This document shows, piece after piece, positions 1 through 8,265 of a DNA stretch of 64,000 bases. Source of the stretch: CAVQUE01 sp046290435. GTDB taxonomy: Bacteria > Actinomycetota > Acidimicrobiia > Acidimicrobiales > UBA8592. The translations under genes and the position numbers were made by a program. Under the pieces are notes generated by a model that worked only from the letters and a program-made list of their open reading frames with translations, had not been told where the DNA came from and did no database searches. The stretch covers positions 112,425 through 176,424 of the forward strand of contig JBKAGO010000036.1 of assembly GCA_046290435.1 (NCBI GenBank), read 5' to 3'. How positions within the stretch are numbered: position 1 is the first letter of the stretch; every line of letters begins with the position of its first letter.

Positions 1-1108
1 GCTCGCCGTCGATGCGTTCGAGCTCGTGGAGCGCGGTGGCGATCAGGCGGCTGCCGGTGCAGCCCACGGGATGGCCGAGCGCGATGGCCCCGCCGTTGAC
101 GTTGACCTTGTCGAGGGGGACGTCGTGCACCTGCGCCCACGACAACAGCACCGCGGCGAACGCCTCGTTGCATTCGAAGATGTCGAAGTCGCCGATGGTG
201 AAGTCGGTCTGGTCGAGCATCTTCTGGGTGGCGTCGACGGGACCGTCGAGCAGGTAATACGGATCGGTGCCGACCATGGTGTGGTAGGCGATCCGGGCAC
301 GCGGGGTGGCACCGCGGGCGGCGGCCTCGTCGGCGTCCATCCACAGCACGGCGGCCGCGCCGTCGGAGATCTGCGAGGACGTGCCGGCGGTGTGCAGCTC
401 GCCCTCGATGACGGGCTTCAGCTTGGCGAGCGACTCGACGCTGGTGTCGCGCAGGCCCTGGTCACGGGTGACCGTCATCGTCTCGCCCGTTGGCTGGAGG
501 TCGCCGTCGACCTGGACCGCATCGACGACGGGCACGATCTCGCGGTCGAAGCGACCCTCGGCCCAGGCCGCGGCGGCATGCTGCTGAGAGGCCGCGCCGA
601 GTGCGTCGAGGTCGTCGCGGGTGAGGCCTCGCCGTTCGGCGATGCGCTGAGCGGCGCCGAACTGGCCGTTCGGCGGGTCGTCCCAGGGCCAGGTGTCGTC
701 CTTGTAGTAGCCACCACCGCCGCGGGCGGCGGTGCCGAGCGGCACCTGGGACATCTGCTCGACGCCGCAGCCGATCGCGATGCGGGCGCCGCCGGTTGCG
801 ACCAGGCCCATGGCGAAGGTGTTGGCCTGGGCCCCCGAGCCACACTGGCAGTCGACGGTGGTGGCGGCGGGGCTGTAGTCGACACCCAGCGACAGCCAGG
901 CGTTGCGGGTGACGTTGGAGGCCTGTTGGCCGGCCTGGGTGACGCAGCCGCCGACGAGCTGATCGATCTCGCCGGGGTCGACACCGTTGCGTTCGAGCAG
1001 TGCCGCCTGGGCGACGGCCAGCAGCTGCGGGGCCTTGGTGCCCGCGAGCCAGCCGCCGCGGCGGCCGATGGGCGTGCGGACGGCGTCGACGATGACGGGA
1101 TCGTGCAT
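1..1108 (-). CDS. Thiolase / acetyl-CoA acetyltransferase (partial, 3' end outside window)
   Basis: Thiolase-family enzyme; these cleave 3-ketoacyl-CoA or condense acetyl-CoA units in the cytoplasm. The first 369 residues are visible. The acyl-accepting cysteine lies in VDCQCGSG (about residue 89), the CNEAFA loop follows, and the C-terminal active-site motif GGAIALGHPVGCTG is visible near the window edge. The ATG at 1108 has a good ribosome site (GAGGAG) a few bases upstream. The gene runs off the left edge, so the last residues are missing. A perfect palindrome, described separately, lies 22 bases upstream and suggests repressor control. The substrate range (degradative or biosynthetic) cannot be told from sequence. 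Family assignment is firm. Confidence 0.93.
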   Translation of the reverse strand, partial: MHDPVIVDAVRTPIGRRGGWLAGTKAPQLLAVAQAALLERNGVDPGEIDQLVGGCVTQAGQQASNVTRNAWLSLGVDYSPAATTVDCQCGSGAQANTFAMGLVATGGARIAIGCGVEQMSQVPLGTAARGGGGYYKDDTWPWDDPPNGQFGAAQRIAERRGLTRDDLDALGAASQQHAAAAWAEGRFDREIVPVVDAVQVDGDLQPTGETMTVTRDQGLRDTSVESLAKLKPVIEGELHTAGTSSQISDGAAAVLWMDADEAAARGATPRARIAYHTMVGTDPYYLLDGPVDATQKMLDQTDFTIGDFDIFECNEAFAAVLLSWAQVHDVPLDKVNVNGGAIALGHPVGCTGSRLIATALHELERIDGE

Positions 1109-1130
1109 GGTGGCTCCTCGCGATGAGCGA

Positions 1131-1149
1131 ATCTGACGTTCCGTCAGAT
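1131..1149. promoter_or_regulatory. Palindromic operator, CTGAC-N5-GTCAG type, copy 1
   Basis: ATCTGACGTTCCGTCAGAT is a perfect 8-base inverted repeat around a 3-base centre, in the 88-base gap upstream of the thiolase gene. On the minus strand a plausible -10 (TAGCAT, 1148-1153) abuts it, so a bound protein would cover the transcription start. Two more copies with the same core occur at 21937 and 32173. The size and symmetry are typical of TetR-family sites; the regulator itself is not in this window. Confidence 0.7.
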
Positions 1150-1196
1150 GCTACCGCGCCGTCGCAACCCGCCCCGCCGGGCAGCTCTCGGGGACA

Positions 1197-2376
1197 TCAG
1201 CGGACGGCCTGGGAACGCAGAGCCGCGGGCAGCTGGGACTTGCGCGCCAGCTTCACCTGGTACATGGCGGCGTCGGCAACCGTCACCAGGTCGTCGGAGC
1301 TGCGCGCGTCGTCGGGATACAGCGCCACGCCGATGCTGGCGGTGACGCGCAGTGTGCGCCCGTCGGCGAACGAGACGGGCAGGTCGAGCTTCTCGTGGAG
1401 GCGATCGGCCAGGCCCCGCAGCTCCTCACGGTCGCCGACGCGGGGCACCACGACGGCGAACTCGTCGCCGCCGAGACGGCAGGCGAGTTCATTGCGCCGG
1501 GTGACCTCGCCGAGACCGGCTGCGACCCGGCGCAGGAGGCGGTCGCCGGCGGCGTGGCCGCCGGTGTCGTTGATCGCCTTGAACCCGTCGAGATCGAGGA
1601 GCAGCAGTCCGACCCGCGTCGCGTTGCGTTGGGCACCGGCGAGCGCCTCGTCGAGGCGCATGTGGAACTGGGTCCGGTTGGCGAGACCGGTGAGATTGTC
1701 CGACATGGCCTGGGTGCGGGTGCGCCGCATGTTCCGTCGGACCGACCCCAGCGAGGTCCAGCCCAGCGGCACGAGCGCGATCACCAGGGCCAGGAAGGCA
1801 CCACCGAAGAGCCAGGCGAGGCTGCGGCCGTTCGCGACGGCCGCGCGACGCGGCATCGTCGCTGACGTCGAGGTCGAGCACGGCGACGGTCCGACCGTCG
1901 ACCGCGAGCGGGACGGCGTAGCGGGTGGGTTGGGTGGCCTCGCCGGTGAGCGTGCGTCCTTCCGGTCCGAGCGAGCCACCGGGAACCCCGCCCAGTGCGA
2001 CCCGGCGGAGATCGTCGATCGTGCTGACGCCGCTCGCATCGGCGCCGGCCGCCGGCCACACGATACGCCCGACAGGGTCGACGATGCGGGCGCCGACGAC
2101 CCCGCTCGGCGTGGTGACGACGGGGGCGACGAAGGTGTCGACCGCGGACGCGATCGCATCGGGGTCGGTGACGCGGACGACGGTGTCGCCGCGGTCGTCG
2201 GGGCCGGCTTCGATCGAGGGGGCGACGACCGAATCGACCAGGCCGGCCAGCGACGCCGCCTGGGCGTCGAGCGTCCTGTCGACGGCATCGCGCGACACGA
2301 ACCACCACAGCACGGCACCGATGACGACGATGGGGATGGTGATGCTCAACGTGACGCGGATCAAGAAGCCGGCCAT
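1197..2376 (-). pseudogene. Membrane-bound GGDEF diguanylate cyclase, apparently frameshifted
   Basis: Would make cyclic di-GMP from GTP at the membrane. The N-terminal part reads from ATG 2376 in one frame: a transmembrane helix at about residues 4-22 (ITIPIVVIGAVLWWFV), then a periplasmic-type sensor region. Near 1840-1860 the coding signal moves to another frame, which supplies a second membrane helix (WLFGGAFLALVIALVPLGW) and an intact GGDEF domain (DNLTGLANR, then RLGGDEFAVV) ending at 1197. The two halves fit one ordinary protein of about 393 residues if one extra base is skipped in the CG-rich stretch around 1845-1862. The RxxD inhibitory site reads RNEL, so product inhibition is probably lost. 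It may be a sequencing error, a recent pseudogene or, less likely, programmed frameshifting. Confidence 0.75.
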
Positions 2377-2617
2377 CGAGAAGCGGGTCTCGCCATGACG
2401 ATCAGGGTCGGCCGATGCCGGCGCAGGCGCGGAGGACGGTGAAGATGCCACGAACGCCCATCGGCCCGACGGCAGCCGACATGAGGGCCCCCGCCGCCGG
2501 GCCGCCCACCCCGACGGCGGACGCCGGCTGCGGCTGCGCGTCGCTGGGACCGTCGGCGGCGGCCCACTAGGATCTCGCTCGCCGGGACAACGGGGCCGGC
2601 GATGGGGAGGAACACCG

Positions 2618-3037
2618 ATGACGTCGAGCACCGAGGAACGACTTGGCGAGATCCCGATCTTCGCTGATCTGTCGAAACGGGAACGCAAGAAGGTGTCGTC
2701 GCTGATGACGCTGATCGAGGTGCCTGCGGGGCGCACGATCATCAAGCAGGGCGACGTGGGCCGCGAGTTCATGATCATCGTCGAGGGCGAGGCCGAGGTC
2801 CGACGCGACGACGCCACTATCGCGACCCTCGGCCCGGGCGACTTCCTGGGCGAACTCGCAGTGCTTTCGGGCGCACCACGCACCGCCGACGTCGTGGCGA
2901 TGTCCGACATGGTGCTCGAGACGTTGAACCGCCGCGAGTTCATGAGCCTGCTCGACGAGAGCGCATCGATCGCCAAGAAGATCCTCATCGGAGCCGTGCG
3001 CCGTCTCCACGATCTCGAGACCGACGCTTCGTCCTGA
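2618..3037 (+). CDS. Stand-alone cyclic-nucleotide-binding domain protein
   Basis: A 139-residue protein that is almost entirely one CRP-type cyclic nucleotide-binding domain. The beta-roll is followed by a phosphate-binding cassette with the expected pattern (GELAVLSGAPRTADV, about residues 88-102), including the Arg that contacts the phosphate. There is no helix-turn-helix, so it is not a CRP-like transcription factor by itself; it more likely senses cAMP or cGMP, or acts as a regulatory subunit. The start at 2618 follows GGGAGGA. It is divergent from the diguanylate cyclase gene, and a nucleotide-cyclase-like protein is encoded at 11639. A link between these is only suggestive. Confidence 0.85.
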   Translation: MTSSTEERLGEIPIFADLSKRERKKVSSLMTLIEVPAGRTIIKQGDVGREFMIIVEGEAEVRRDDATIATLGPGDFLGELAVLSGAPRTADVVAMSDMVLETLNRREFMSLLDESASIAKKILIGAVRRLHDLETDASS

Positions 3038-3128
3038 GCGCCGAGACTGCGGCGCCTGCGAGCGCTACGAAGTGGCGGCGGCGGTCCGGCTTGAATCATT
3101 GGGCATTGCGACCTAGCGTGCGCGCACC

Positions 3129-3389
3129 ATGCCGATCTGGATCGCGTTCGCCGTCTTCGCAGCAGTACACCTGCTGAGCGTGTACCTGCTTCGTGCGTCG
3201 GGCACCTGGCGGATGCTCTTCGGCGAGGTCGTCGACCTCGCCCGGGCACCGGCGGCCGATCCCCTCCAGGACGAAGACCGCGACTGGATCGACAACCACG
3301 AGTTCTGGGAGCTTCATCCCGACATCGACGACGGCCCTGCCGACGATGCCGCGGCGTTCTGGGGCACCAGCCACAGCGAAGCCGGCTGA
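3129..3389 (+). CDS. Small membrane-anchored protein with acidic tail
   Basis: Unrecognised 86-residue protein. Residues 3-22 form one hydrophobic helix (IAFAVFAAVHLLSVYLL), followed by a short amphipathic stretch and an acidic tail rich in Asp, Glu and Trp. Third codon positions are strongly G/C, as expected for a real gene here, and better than the opposite frame. It lies just before another membrane-anchored protein of unknown role. The N-terminal helix probably anchors it with the tail in the cytoplasm; function unknown. Confidence 0.6.
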   Translation: MPIWIAFAVFAAVHLLSVYLLRASGTWRMLFGEVVDLARAPAADPLQDEDRDWIDNHEFWELHPDIDDGPADDAAAFWGTSHSEAG

Positions 3390-3480
3390 GCGGCACCCAG
3401 GCCCGTGAGGCCGTAGGCCCGGACGGGCCGTAGCGCCTGCCACACCATCGGCGGCGACACCAGTACCATCGGTGCTCGCC

Positions 3481-4146
3481 ATGTCCGATCCCGAGCTGTT
3501 CATCGCCTTCGGCGCAATCTGTCTGGTGATCGCCCTGGCCGCGGTGGCCGTCGACTGGGTCGGTAAGCCCCTGCGACACCGCAAGTTCGTCCCGAAGGTC
3601 TACCGCTACCCCGACGAGCGCCGCCCCCGGGGCTCGTCGGTCCGCCCCACCGAATGGTCCGACCGTGCGTTCGTCCTCCCCGTGGCGGCGCCGCCGCCAC
3701 GGCCGAGCATCGCCGCCGCACCCGACATGGTGGCAGCACGCCATGGTGCGGTGCATCCGGGCCCGAGCGTCTTCGACCAGGACATCGACCACCCCGACGA
3801 CGACGGCCCACCCACCGAGGCCGTCGAGCCGGCTCGACCCCGGGGCTGGCAGCCGGGCGACGCCGTCCACCTTCCCGACGACCGCGGCGAACCACCGACG
3901 CCGGCACTCGTCCGCGAGCGGTTCTGGCGCAACGTCGCGGCAACAGCGGGAGCCGCGATGTTCGGCGCCGACAACGTCGATCGTATGGCTGCGGGCCGCG
4001 GGCCGCGGCGTCGCAATCCCCGGACAGGCGAGCTCGAGACGATGCGTCTGCCGCACGTCGACCGGGCGGGCACGTCGCTACCCGTCCCGTCGTGGCCCGA
4101 CGATGCCATCGATCCCTTCGCCGATTCCTCCGACCGGGTGCGTTGA
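3481..4146 (+). CDS. Hypothetical single-pass membrane protein, proline-rich
   Basis: Unrecognised protein of about 221 residues. Residues 6-23 make a membrane helix (FIAFGAICLVIALAAVAV), then a basic stretch (RHRKFVPK), a Pro/Asp-rich region and a more conserved-looking patch (VRERFWRNVAATAGAAMFG). I start it at ATG 3481; an in-frame GTG at 3472 would add three residues. The next gene begins three bases after its stop, so they are probably co-transcribed. No enzymatic motif is visible. Confidence 0.65.
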   Translation: MSDPELFIAFGAICLVIALAAVAVDWVGKPLRHRKFVPKVYRYPDERRPRGSSVRPTEWSDRAFVLPVAAPPPRPSIAAAPDMVAARHGAVHPGPSVFDQDIDHPDDDGPPTEAVEPARPRGWQPGDAVHLPDDRGEPPTPALVRERFWRNVAATAGAAMFGADNVDRMAAGRGPRRRNPRTGELETMRLPHVDRAGTSLPVPSWPDDAIDPFADSSDRVR

Positions 4147-4148
4147 TC

Positions 4149-4613
4149 GTGGCCCCGCCCACACTCGCCGAGCTCTTCGAACGCGAGCGAACCGACACGG
4201 TGCACCACCAGGGCCGCATCGTGCGGGCCGTCGCCCATCTCCCCGCGAGCGACGGCGACCGGGTGACGGTGCGCTTCCTCCATGTCGGTGACAGCCGCCC
4301 GCAGGGCCTCAAGCTGGCCGTCGACCACGGCGAGTTGGAGGTCAATGGTCGGCGCGGCGCCGTGGTGGTCCTGTGGGCGTCGGCGTGCCCGCCCGAGGTC
4401 GAGCTGGCCGTCCACGGCGAGGCCGCCTCGATGCTCGATGCGTGGAACTGCTGGTCCCTCGGTGGGGTCGACACCGCCTGGATCGGCAACGCCGGCATGG
4501 TGACCAGGAGCATCTCGGCTCCCTCCGCCCGAACCGCGGTCAACATGCGCTGCAGCGACGGCGTCGGGATAGCGGACTTCGACGACCTCGAGGTGGAGAT
4601 CATCGTCCACTGA
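4149..4613 (+). CDS. Hypothetical protein, probably co-transcribed with the preceding gene
   Basis: Unrecognised protein of 154 residues from GTG 4149, directly after the stop of the upstream membrane protein. It looks soluble and beta-rich (DRVTVRFLHVGDS, GAVVVLWASACPPEVELAV), with no signal peptide or membrane helix. Codon use fits the neighbours. The tight spacing suggests translational coupling. A TTG at 4143 is an alternative start. Confidence 0.6.
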   Translation: MAPPTLAELFERERTDTVHHQGRIVRAVAHLPASDGDRVTVRFLHVGDSRPQGLKLAVDHGELEVNGRRGAVVVLWASACPPEVELAVHGEAASMLDAWNCWSLGGVDTAWIGNAGMVTRSISAPSARTAVNMRCSDGVGIADFDDLEVEIIVH

Positions 4614-4732
4614 GCCGGGGCGCGGAGCAGCGCCGTGGCGCGCCGCTCGGCCGGCGCGAGGTGGAAAAGCGTCGTTGTTCTGCTAGGCATTTGCCCTAGG
4701 GCGGAGCACCCAGCGCGCCCACGACCGCGCCG

Positions 4733-5548
4733 ATGCGGGGCTCGAGCCACATGCGCCACATCAGAACGACCATCCCGATCGTCGGATTGATCATCCTCAT
4801 CCCGGTCGCGCAGATCGTCCTGTTCGGCAGCGACCCGCCCCCGGTCAACACCGAGCTCCTGGCGCGCGAACCGACCCCGACCAGCCCGATCGTCATCGAC
4901 AGCGTGGACGATCCCTCCGACACCAGATCCGAGCCCGTTCCCACTCCCACCATCGAGTGGGTCTTCGACTTCGAGGCGCCGGCGGAGGTCCTGGGCGAAG
5001 CGGTCGAACGCTCCGACACCGACGAAGCCTCCGACGACGACATCGACGACATCGTCGAGGACTTCTTCGACCGCGAGGACCCGACGCCGGTGCCGACCGC
5101 GACGACCCGGCCGACCGCGACACCACGACCCACGGCGACCCCGCGTCCCACTGCCACCACACGACCGGGACGGCCCACACCACGACCCACCGCAACGGCA
5201 CGGCCCACCGCGACGGCACGGCCGACCTCGACCGCGGCACCCACGGCGACCCGCACGCCGACGCCCCGCCCGACGGCGACGGCGCGGCCGACCTCGACGC
5301 CCACACCACGCCCGACGCCGACGCCGCGTCCCACGGCGACACCACGACCCACGGCGACACCACGCCCCACGTCCCCGCCCCCGACGGCGACGCCTCGACC
5401 GACGGCCACCCCCAGGCCCACATCGACGCCCGCGCCGACAGCCACCTCGACTCCCCGTCCGCCGACGCCGACGCCGACGCCGACGCCAACCGACCCCCCG
5501 CCGACGCCCACGCCCACGCCGGACAGCGGTGACGACGACGCCACCTGA
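4733..5548 (+). CDS. Membrane-anchored protein with long Pro-Thr repeat tail
   Basis: 271 residues: an N-terminal membrane segment (about residues 14-32, TIPIVGLIILIPVAQIVLF), an acidic region (DDDIDDIVEDFFDRED) and then about 150 residues of Thr-Pro-Arg and Thr-Pro-Thr repeats ending in DSGDDDAT. It resembles extracytoplasmic linker or wall-spanning regions. The ATG at 4751 is an equally possible start. A long open frame on the other strand (Val/Gly repeats) is explained by the low-complexity DNA. Similar Pro/Thr linkers occur in the two binding lipoproteins at 6035 and 33215. Function unknown. Confidence 0.65.
   Translation: MRGSSHMRHIRTTIPIVGLIILIPVAQIVLFGSDPPPVNTELLAREPTPTSPIVIDSVDDPSDTRSEPVPTPTIEWVFDFEAPAEVLGEAVERSDTDEASDDDIDDIVEDFFDREDPTPVPTATTRPTATPRPTATPRPTATTRPGRPTPRPTATARPTATARPTSTAAPTATRTPTPRPTATARPTSTPTPRPTPTPRPTATPRPTATPRPTSPPPTATPRPTATPRPTSTPAPTATSTPRPPTPTPTPTPTDPPPTPTPTPDSGDDDAT
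5080..5530 (+). repeat. Low-complexity Pro-Thr coding repeat
   Basis: About 450 bases made of variants of a 12-18 base unit such as CGACCCACGGCGACCCCG, coding for PTATPRP-like repeats. It lies wholly within the preceding gene. Such tracts change length by slippage and are prone to assembly error. Confidence 0.85.
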
Positions 5549-6028
5549 TCAGGATCGGTTGAACACCGCCACGAACTCGCCTCCGGTGTCGAAGGGGCTC
5601 AGGATCACCAACGCGCTGGCCACGTAGCGGACCACGGCCTCGATCGACGCCCACGGAGGTACGGCCACCACGATGCCGCGCCGCTGGTGATCCTGGACCA
5701 CCACCCAGTCCTCGGGCAGGGTCACGCCGCGTTCGCCGAGGCGGGGAATCGCGTCCTTGCCCGCTGCGTGGGCGATCCCGAGTTGGGTGGGCTCGGTGGC
5801 GCCGCGTCGAGTGTGTTCGGGAAACCACGTCGCCATGGGCACGACCGGGCCCCGGCCCGAGAAGAGGCGCCCGACGCGGCTGCCCGTGGCGATCTCGCCC
5901 TCGTCGACGTCGGGGCTGATGTTGACCCAGCGGCGGCCGTCGGCGCCGTCGGCGAAGCGCGTCATCTCGTCGACGACGACATCGAGGTCGTCTCGGCGGA
6001 ATCGCACCACCGTGCGGTCGATGGGCAC
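5549..6028 (-). CDS. Hypothetical protein
   Basis: 159 residues from a GTG start at 6028, just after the stop of the upstream binding lipoprotein on the same strand, so probably in its operon. It begins VVRFRRDDLDVVVDEMTRF and ends with hydrophobic strands near FDTGGEFVAVFNRS. No signal peptide or recognised motif. It converges on the Pro-Thr gene, with no clear terminator between them. Confidence 0.65.
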   Translation of the reverse strand: MPIDRTVVRFRRDDLDVVVDEMTRFADGADGRRWVNISPDVDEGEIATGSRVGRLFSGRGPVVPMATWFPEHTRRGATEPTQLGIAHAAGKDAIPRLGERGVTLPEDWVVVQDHQRRGIVVAVPPWASIEAVVRYVASALVILSPFDTGGEFVAVFNRS

Positions 6029-6034
6029 CGTCGG

Positions 6035-7387
6035 CTACCGGGCTCGCCCGTGGCAGTCGAAGGACACCGCGGGCCGGTAGATCCCGCCGCTGACCTGCAC
6101 CAGCGCCAGGCCGCCGGTGCTCTGTCGTCGGAGGCGCCGGGAGTTCGCGGGGCAGGGGCCGCCGACGAGGCCTGGGTCGTACCGCACGCCTTCCTGCACC
6201 GCCACCCGATGAAAGGCCGCGGTGTCGAGTTCGGGCCCGACGGCGTCGAGCAGGGCCACCGCGAGATCGGCCGACCAGTAGCCGACGGTGATGGCCCGGC
6301 TGTAGATCAGGGGCCCGCCGACGTTGTCGACGTCGGTGGCCACGACGCCGGTGACCTCCCGGTACTCCTCCTGGGGTGGCAACTGGGTGAAGGCGAAGCC
6401 GCCCTCGAGCTGCGCGGCGGTGGAGATGTCGTTGAGCAGTCCCGGCAGGTAGGTGACGTCGTCGACGACGAGGGCTCCGACGCGGTCGACGAGATCGCCC
6501 TTGAGGGCGATGGCGCGATCGAGCCGCACGGCGAGCACGACTGCATCGGCGCCGGATGCGTCGATCCGCTCGACGAGTGTGTCGATGTCGCCCGCTCCGA
6601 TGTCGCTGCCGCGGCCGACGCGGACGACGTCGACGAGCTGGTCGCCCCAGACGGCCTCGGCTTCGGCGGCGGCCGCATCGCCGGCGACGGTCGCGGTGGT
6701 CACCACGGTGACCGTGGCCGGCCGTTGGAGGTACGCGTCGAGGACTGCGCGGCGACTGGTGTCGATCTGGGCGCCGTCGATCCCGCGGATGGCGGCGCCG
6801 ACGCAACCGGTGAAGCCGAACCCCCATTCGTTGGGTTCGCAGAACCCGGCGGCGAAACCCCATCCGAAGAAGGGGACGGCCCGTCGGGCGAGGTAGTCGG
6901 TGACCTCCGGCGTGGGCACGGCCGACGCCAGGATCACGGCGAAGACCCGCTCCTCCTGGACCAGCCGACGGACGGCCGCGAGCGTCTGGGCCGGATCGCC
7001 CTGGTCGTCGATGACGGCGCTGATCTCCAGGGTGCGGCCGGCGACGCCGCCTTCGGCGTTGGCGCGGGCGAACCGAGCGCGGACACCGACGTCGACATCG
7101 CCGAACACCTGGCCGGTCGTCACGACGCCGATGCGGACCGTGTCGTCGTCGACCCCCCGGGTTCGCGCGGGCACCGGGGTGGGTGTGGGCTCGGCCGTCG
7201 GGGTGGGGGCCGGCGTCGCCGTCGGGTCGGGCACGGGGGTGGGCTCGGGTGTGGCGGTGGGTGCCGGTGTCGGGGTCGGGACGGGGCCGACGAGTTCGGG
7301 GTCGGCGCCGGGCGAGCAGCCGGCGAAGACCCACAGTGCGAGCAGCAGGCCGAGGATCGGGAGGGGCCCCGGGCGGGAGGAGAGCAT
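6035..7387 (-). CDS. Periplasmic-binding-protein-like lipoprotein (branched-chain amino acid ABC type)
   Basis: 450 residues. A signal peptide ends in a lipobox (WVFAGC, Cys about residue 24), then a Pro/Thr linker of about 45 residues, then a type I periplasmic-binding fold of the LivJ class: TVRIGVVTTGQVFGDVDVG, GGVAGRTLEI and DDQGDPAQTLAAVRRLVQEE are typical. It would capture a small solute outside the membrane and present it to an ABC permease, but no permease or ATPase lies beside it, so it may be an orphan sensor or binding protein. The ATG at 7387 was chosen because it gives a proper signal peptide; the frame stays open further upstream. Confidence 0.85.
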   Translation of the reverse strand: MLSSRPGPLPILGLLLALWVFAGCSPGADPELVGPVPTPTPAPTATPEPTPVPDPTATPAPTPTAEPTPTPVPARTRGVDDDTVRIGVVTTGQVFGDVDVGVRARFARANAEGGVAGRTLEISAVIDDQGDPAQTLAAVRRLVQEERVFAVILASAVPTPEVTDYLARRAVPFFGWGFAAGFCEPNEWGFGFTGCVGAAIRGIDGAQIDTSRRAVLDAYLQRPATVTVVTTATVAGDAAAAEAEAVWGDQLVDVVRVGRGSDIGAGDIDTLVERIDASGADAVVLAVRLDRAIALKGDLVDRVGALVVDDVTYLPGLLNDISTAAQLEGGFAFTQLPPQEEYREVTGVVATDVDNVGGPLIYSRAITVGYWSADLAVALLDAVGPELDTAAFHRVAVQEGVRYDPGLVGGPCPANSRRLRRQSTGGLALVQVSGGIYRPAVSFDCHGRAR

Positions 7388-7469
7388 GGCCGCACGATGG
7401 TAGTGGCGCCGGGCGTCGCCCTCGGCGCGCCGACACGTGTCGCGCCTCTGAGCCGAAAGGTCCGGTACC

Positions 7470-8216
7470 TTGCACGCTGTGTCGAGCAGTGAACCGAAGC
7501 CACTGACCATGCCCGAGCGCTTCACCGAGTGGCTCGCCGCACACGACGACGCCGAGCGTCCGCTCATTCCTGCCGCCACCGTCGTGGTCGTGCGCGACGC
7601 TCCCGGCGGGATCGAGACGCTGATGATGCGACGGAGCTCGCGCCTTTCGTTCGCCGAGGGGATGTGGGTGTTCCCCGGTGGGCGGATCGACGCCGGCGAC
7701 CACCCCGCCGAGGGGCCTGACGAAGGGGCCGCAGCACTGGCGGCCGCGGCCCGTGAGGCGAAGGAGGAGGCCGATCTCGACATCGACCCGTCCACGCTGG
7801 TGCACTACTCGCACTGGGTTCCCCCGAGAGAGGCCCCGAAGCGCTTCTCGACATGGTTCTTCCTGGCCGAGGCCCCGGCGGGCACGGTGACCGTCGACGA
7901 CGGCGAGATCCTCGAACACGCCTGGTGGCGACCGGCCGACGCCCTCGAGCGGGCCCACGATCGTCGCATCGAGATCCTGCCCCCCACCTGGATGACGCTG
8001 CACGATCTGGCCGCCTTCGCCACCGTGTCCGACGCGTGCGCCACAGTGGCCGAGCGCGGTCCGAGGGCCTACGCCACCCGTATCGTCTCGACCGCAGGCG
8101 GCGCGGCGGCGGTCTGGGAGCCCGACGCCGCGTACCTCACCGGCGATCCCGAGGCCCCGGGTCCGCGCCATCGCCTCGTCATGACCGAGACCCAGTGGAT
8201 CCTGGAGAGGACATGA
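7470..8216 (+). CDS. NUDIX hydrolase (NUDT19-like)
   Basis: 248 residues. It contains a NUDIX box with an insertion: GGRIDAGDHP followed by AAREAKEEADLDID (about residues 70-105), giving the REx2EE metal-binding helix. It hydrolyses a nucleoside diphosphate linked to another moiety; homologues of this layout include acyl-CoA diphosphatases, an inference that would suit the CoA-rich neighbourhood. The start is uncertain: TTG 7470 has AAAGG about 10 bases upstream, while GTG 7479 and ATG 7509 are alternatives. It is followed after 49 bases by the P-type ATPase gene. Confidence 0.88.
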   Translation: MHAVSSSEPKPLTMPERFTEWLAAHDDAERPLIPAATVVVVRDAPGGIETLMMRRSSRLSFAEGMWVFPGGRIDAGDHPAEGPDEGAAALAAAAREAKEEADLDIDPSTLVHYSHWVPPREAPKRFSTWFFLAEAPAGTVTVDDGEILEHAWWRPADALERAHDRRIEILPPTWMTLHDLAAFATVSDACATVAERGPRAYATRIVSTAGGAAAVWEPDAAYLTGDPEAPGPRHRLVMTETQWILERT

Positions 8217-8265
8217 GCGAAGCGGGGGCCGCCCGGCCCGGCCGCCAGGCCGAGAGGGCGAGAAC

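Noticed and set aside
1489..4056. 855-residue open frame on the minus strand across the cyclase, cNMP and small membrane genes
   Set aside because: Only its last part (1860-2376) has protein-like composition, as the cyclase N-terminus; the rest is Arg/Ser/Pro-rich shadow of plus-strand genes.
5080..5530. CRISPR array or minisatellite of non-coding type
   Set aside because: Units are not separated by unique spacers of even length, and the tract is coding low complexity.
4696..5544. 282-residue minus-strand frame of Val-Gly repeats, resembling a PE-PGRS-like protein
   Set aside because: It is the reverse of the Pro-Thr repeat tract; the plus strand has a membrane helix and ordinary codon use ahead of the repeats.
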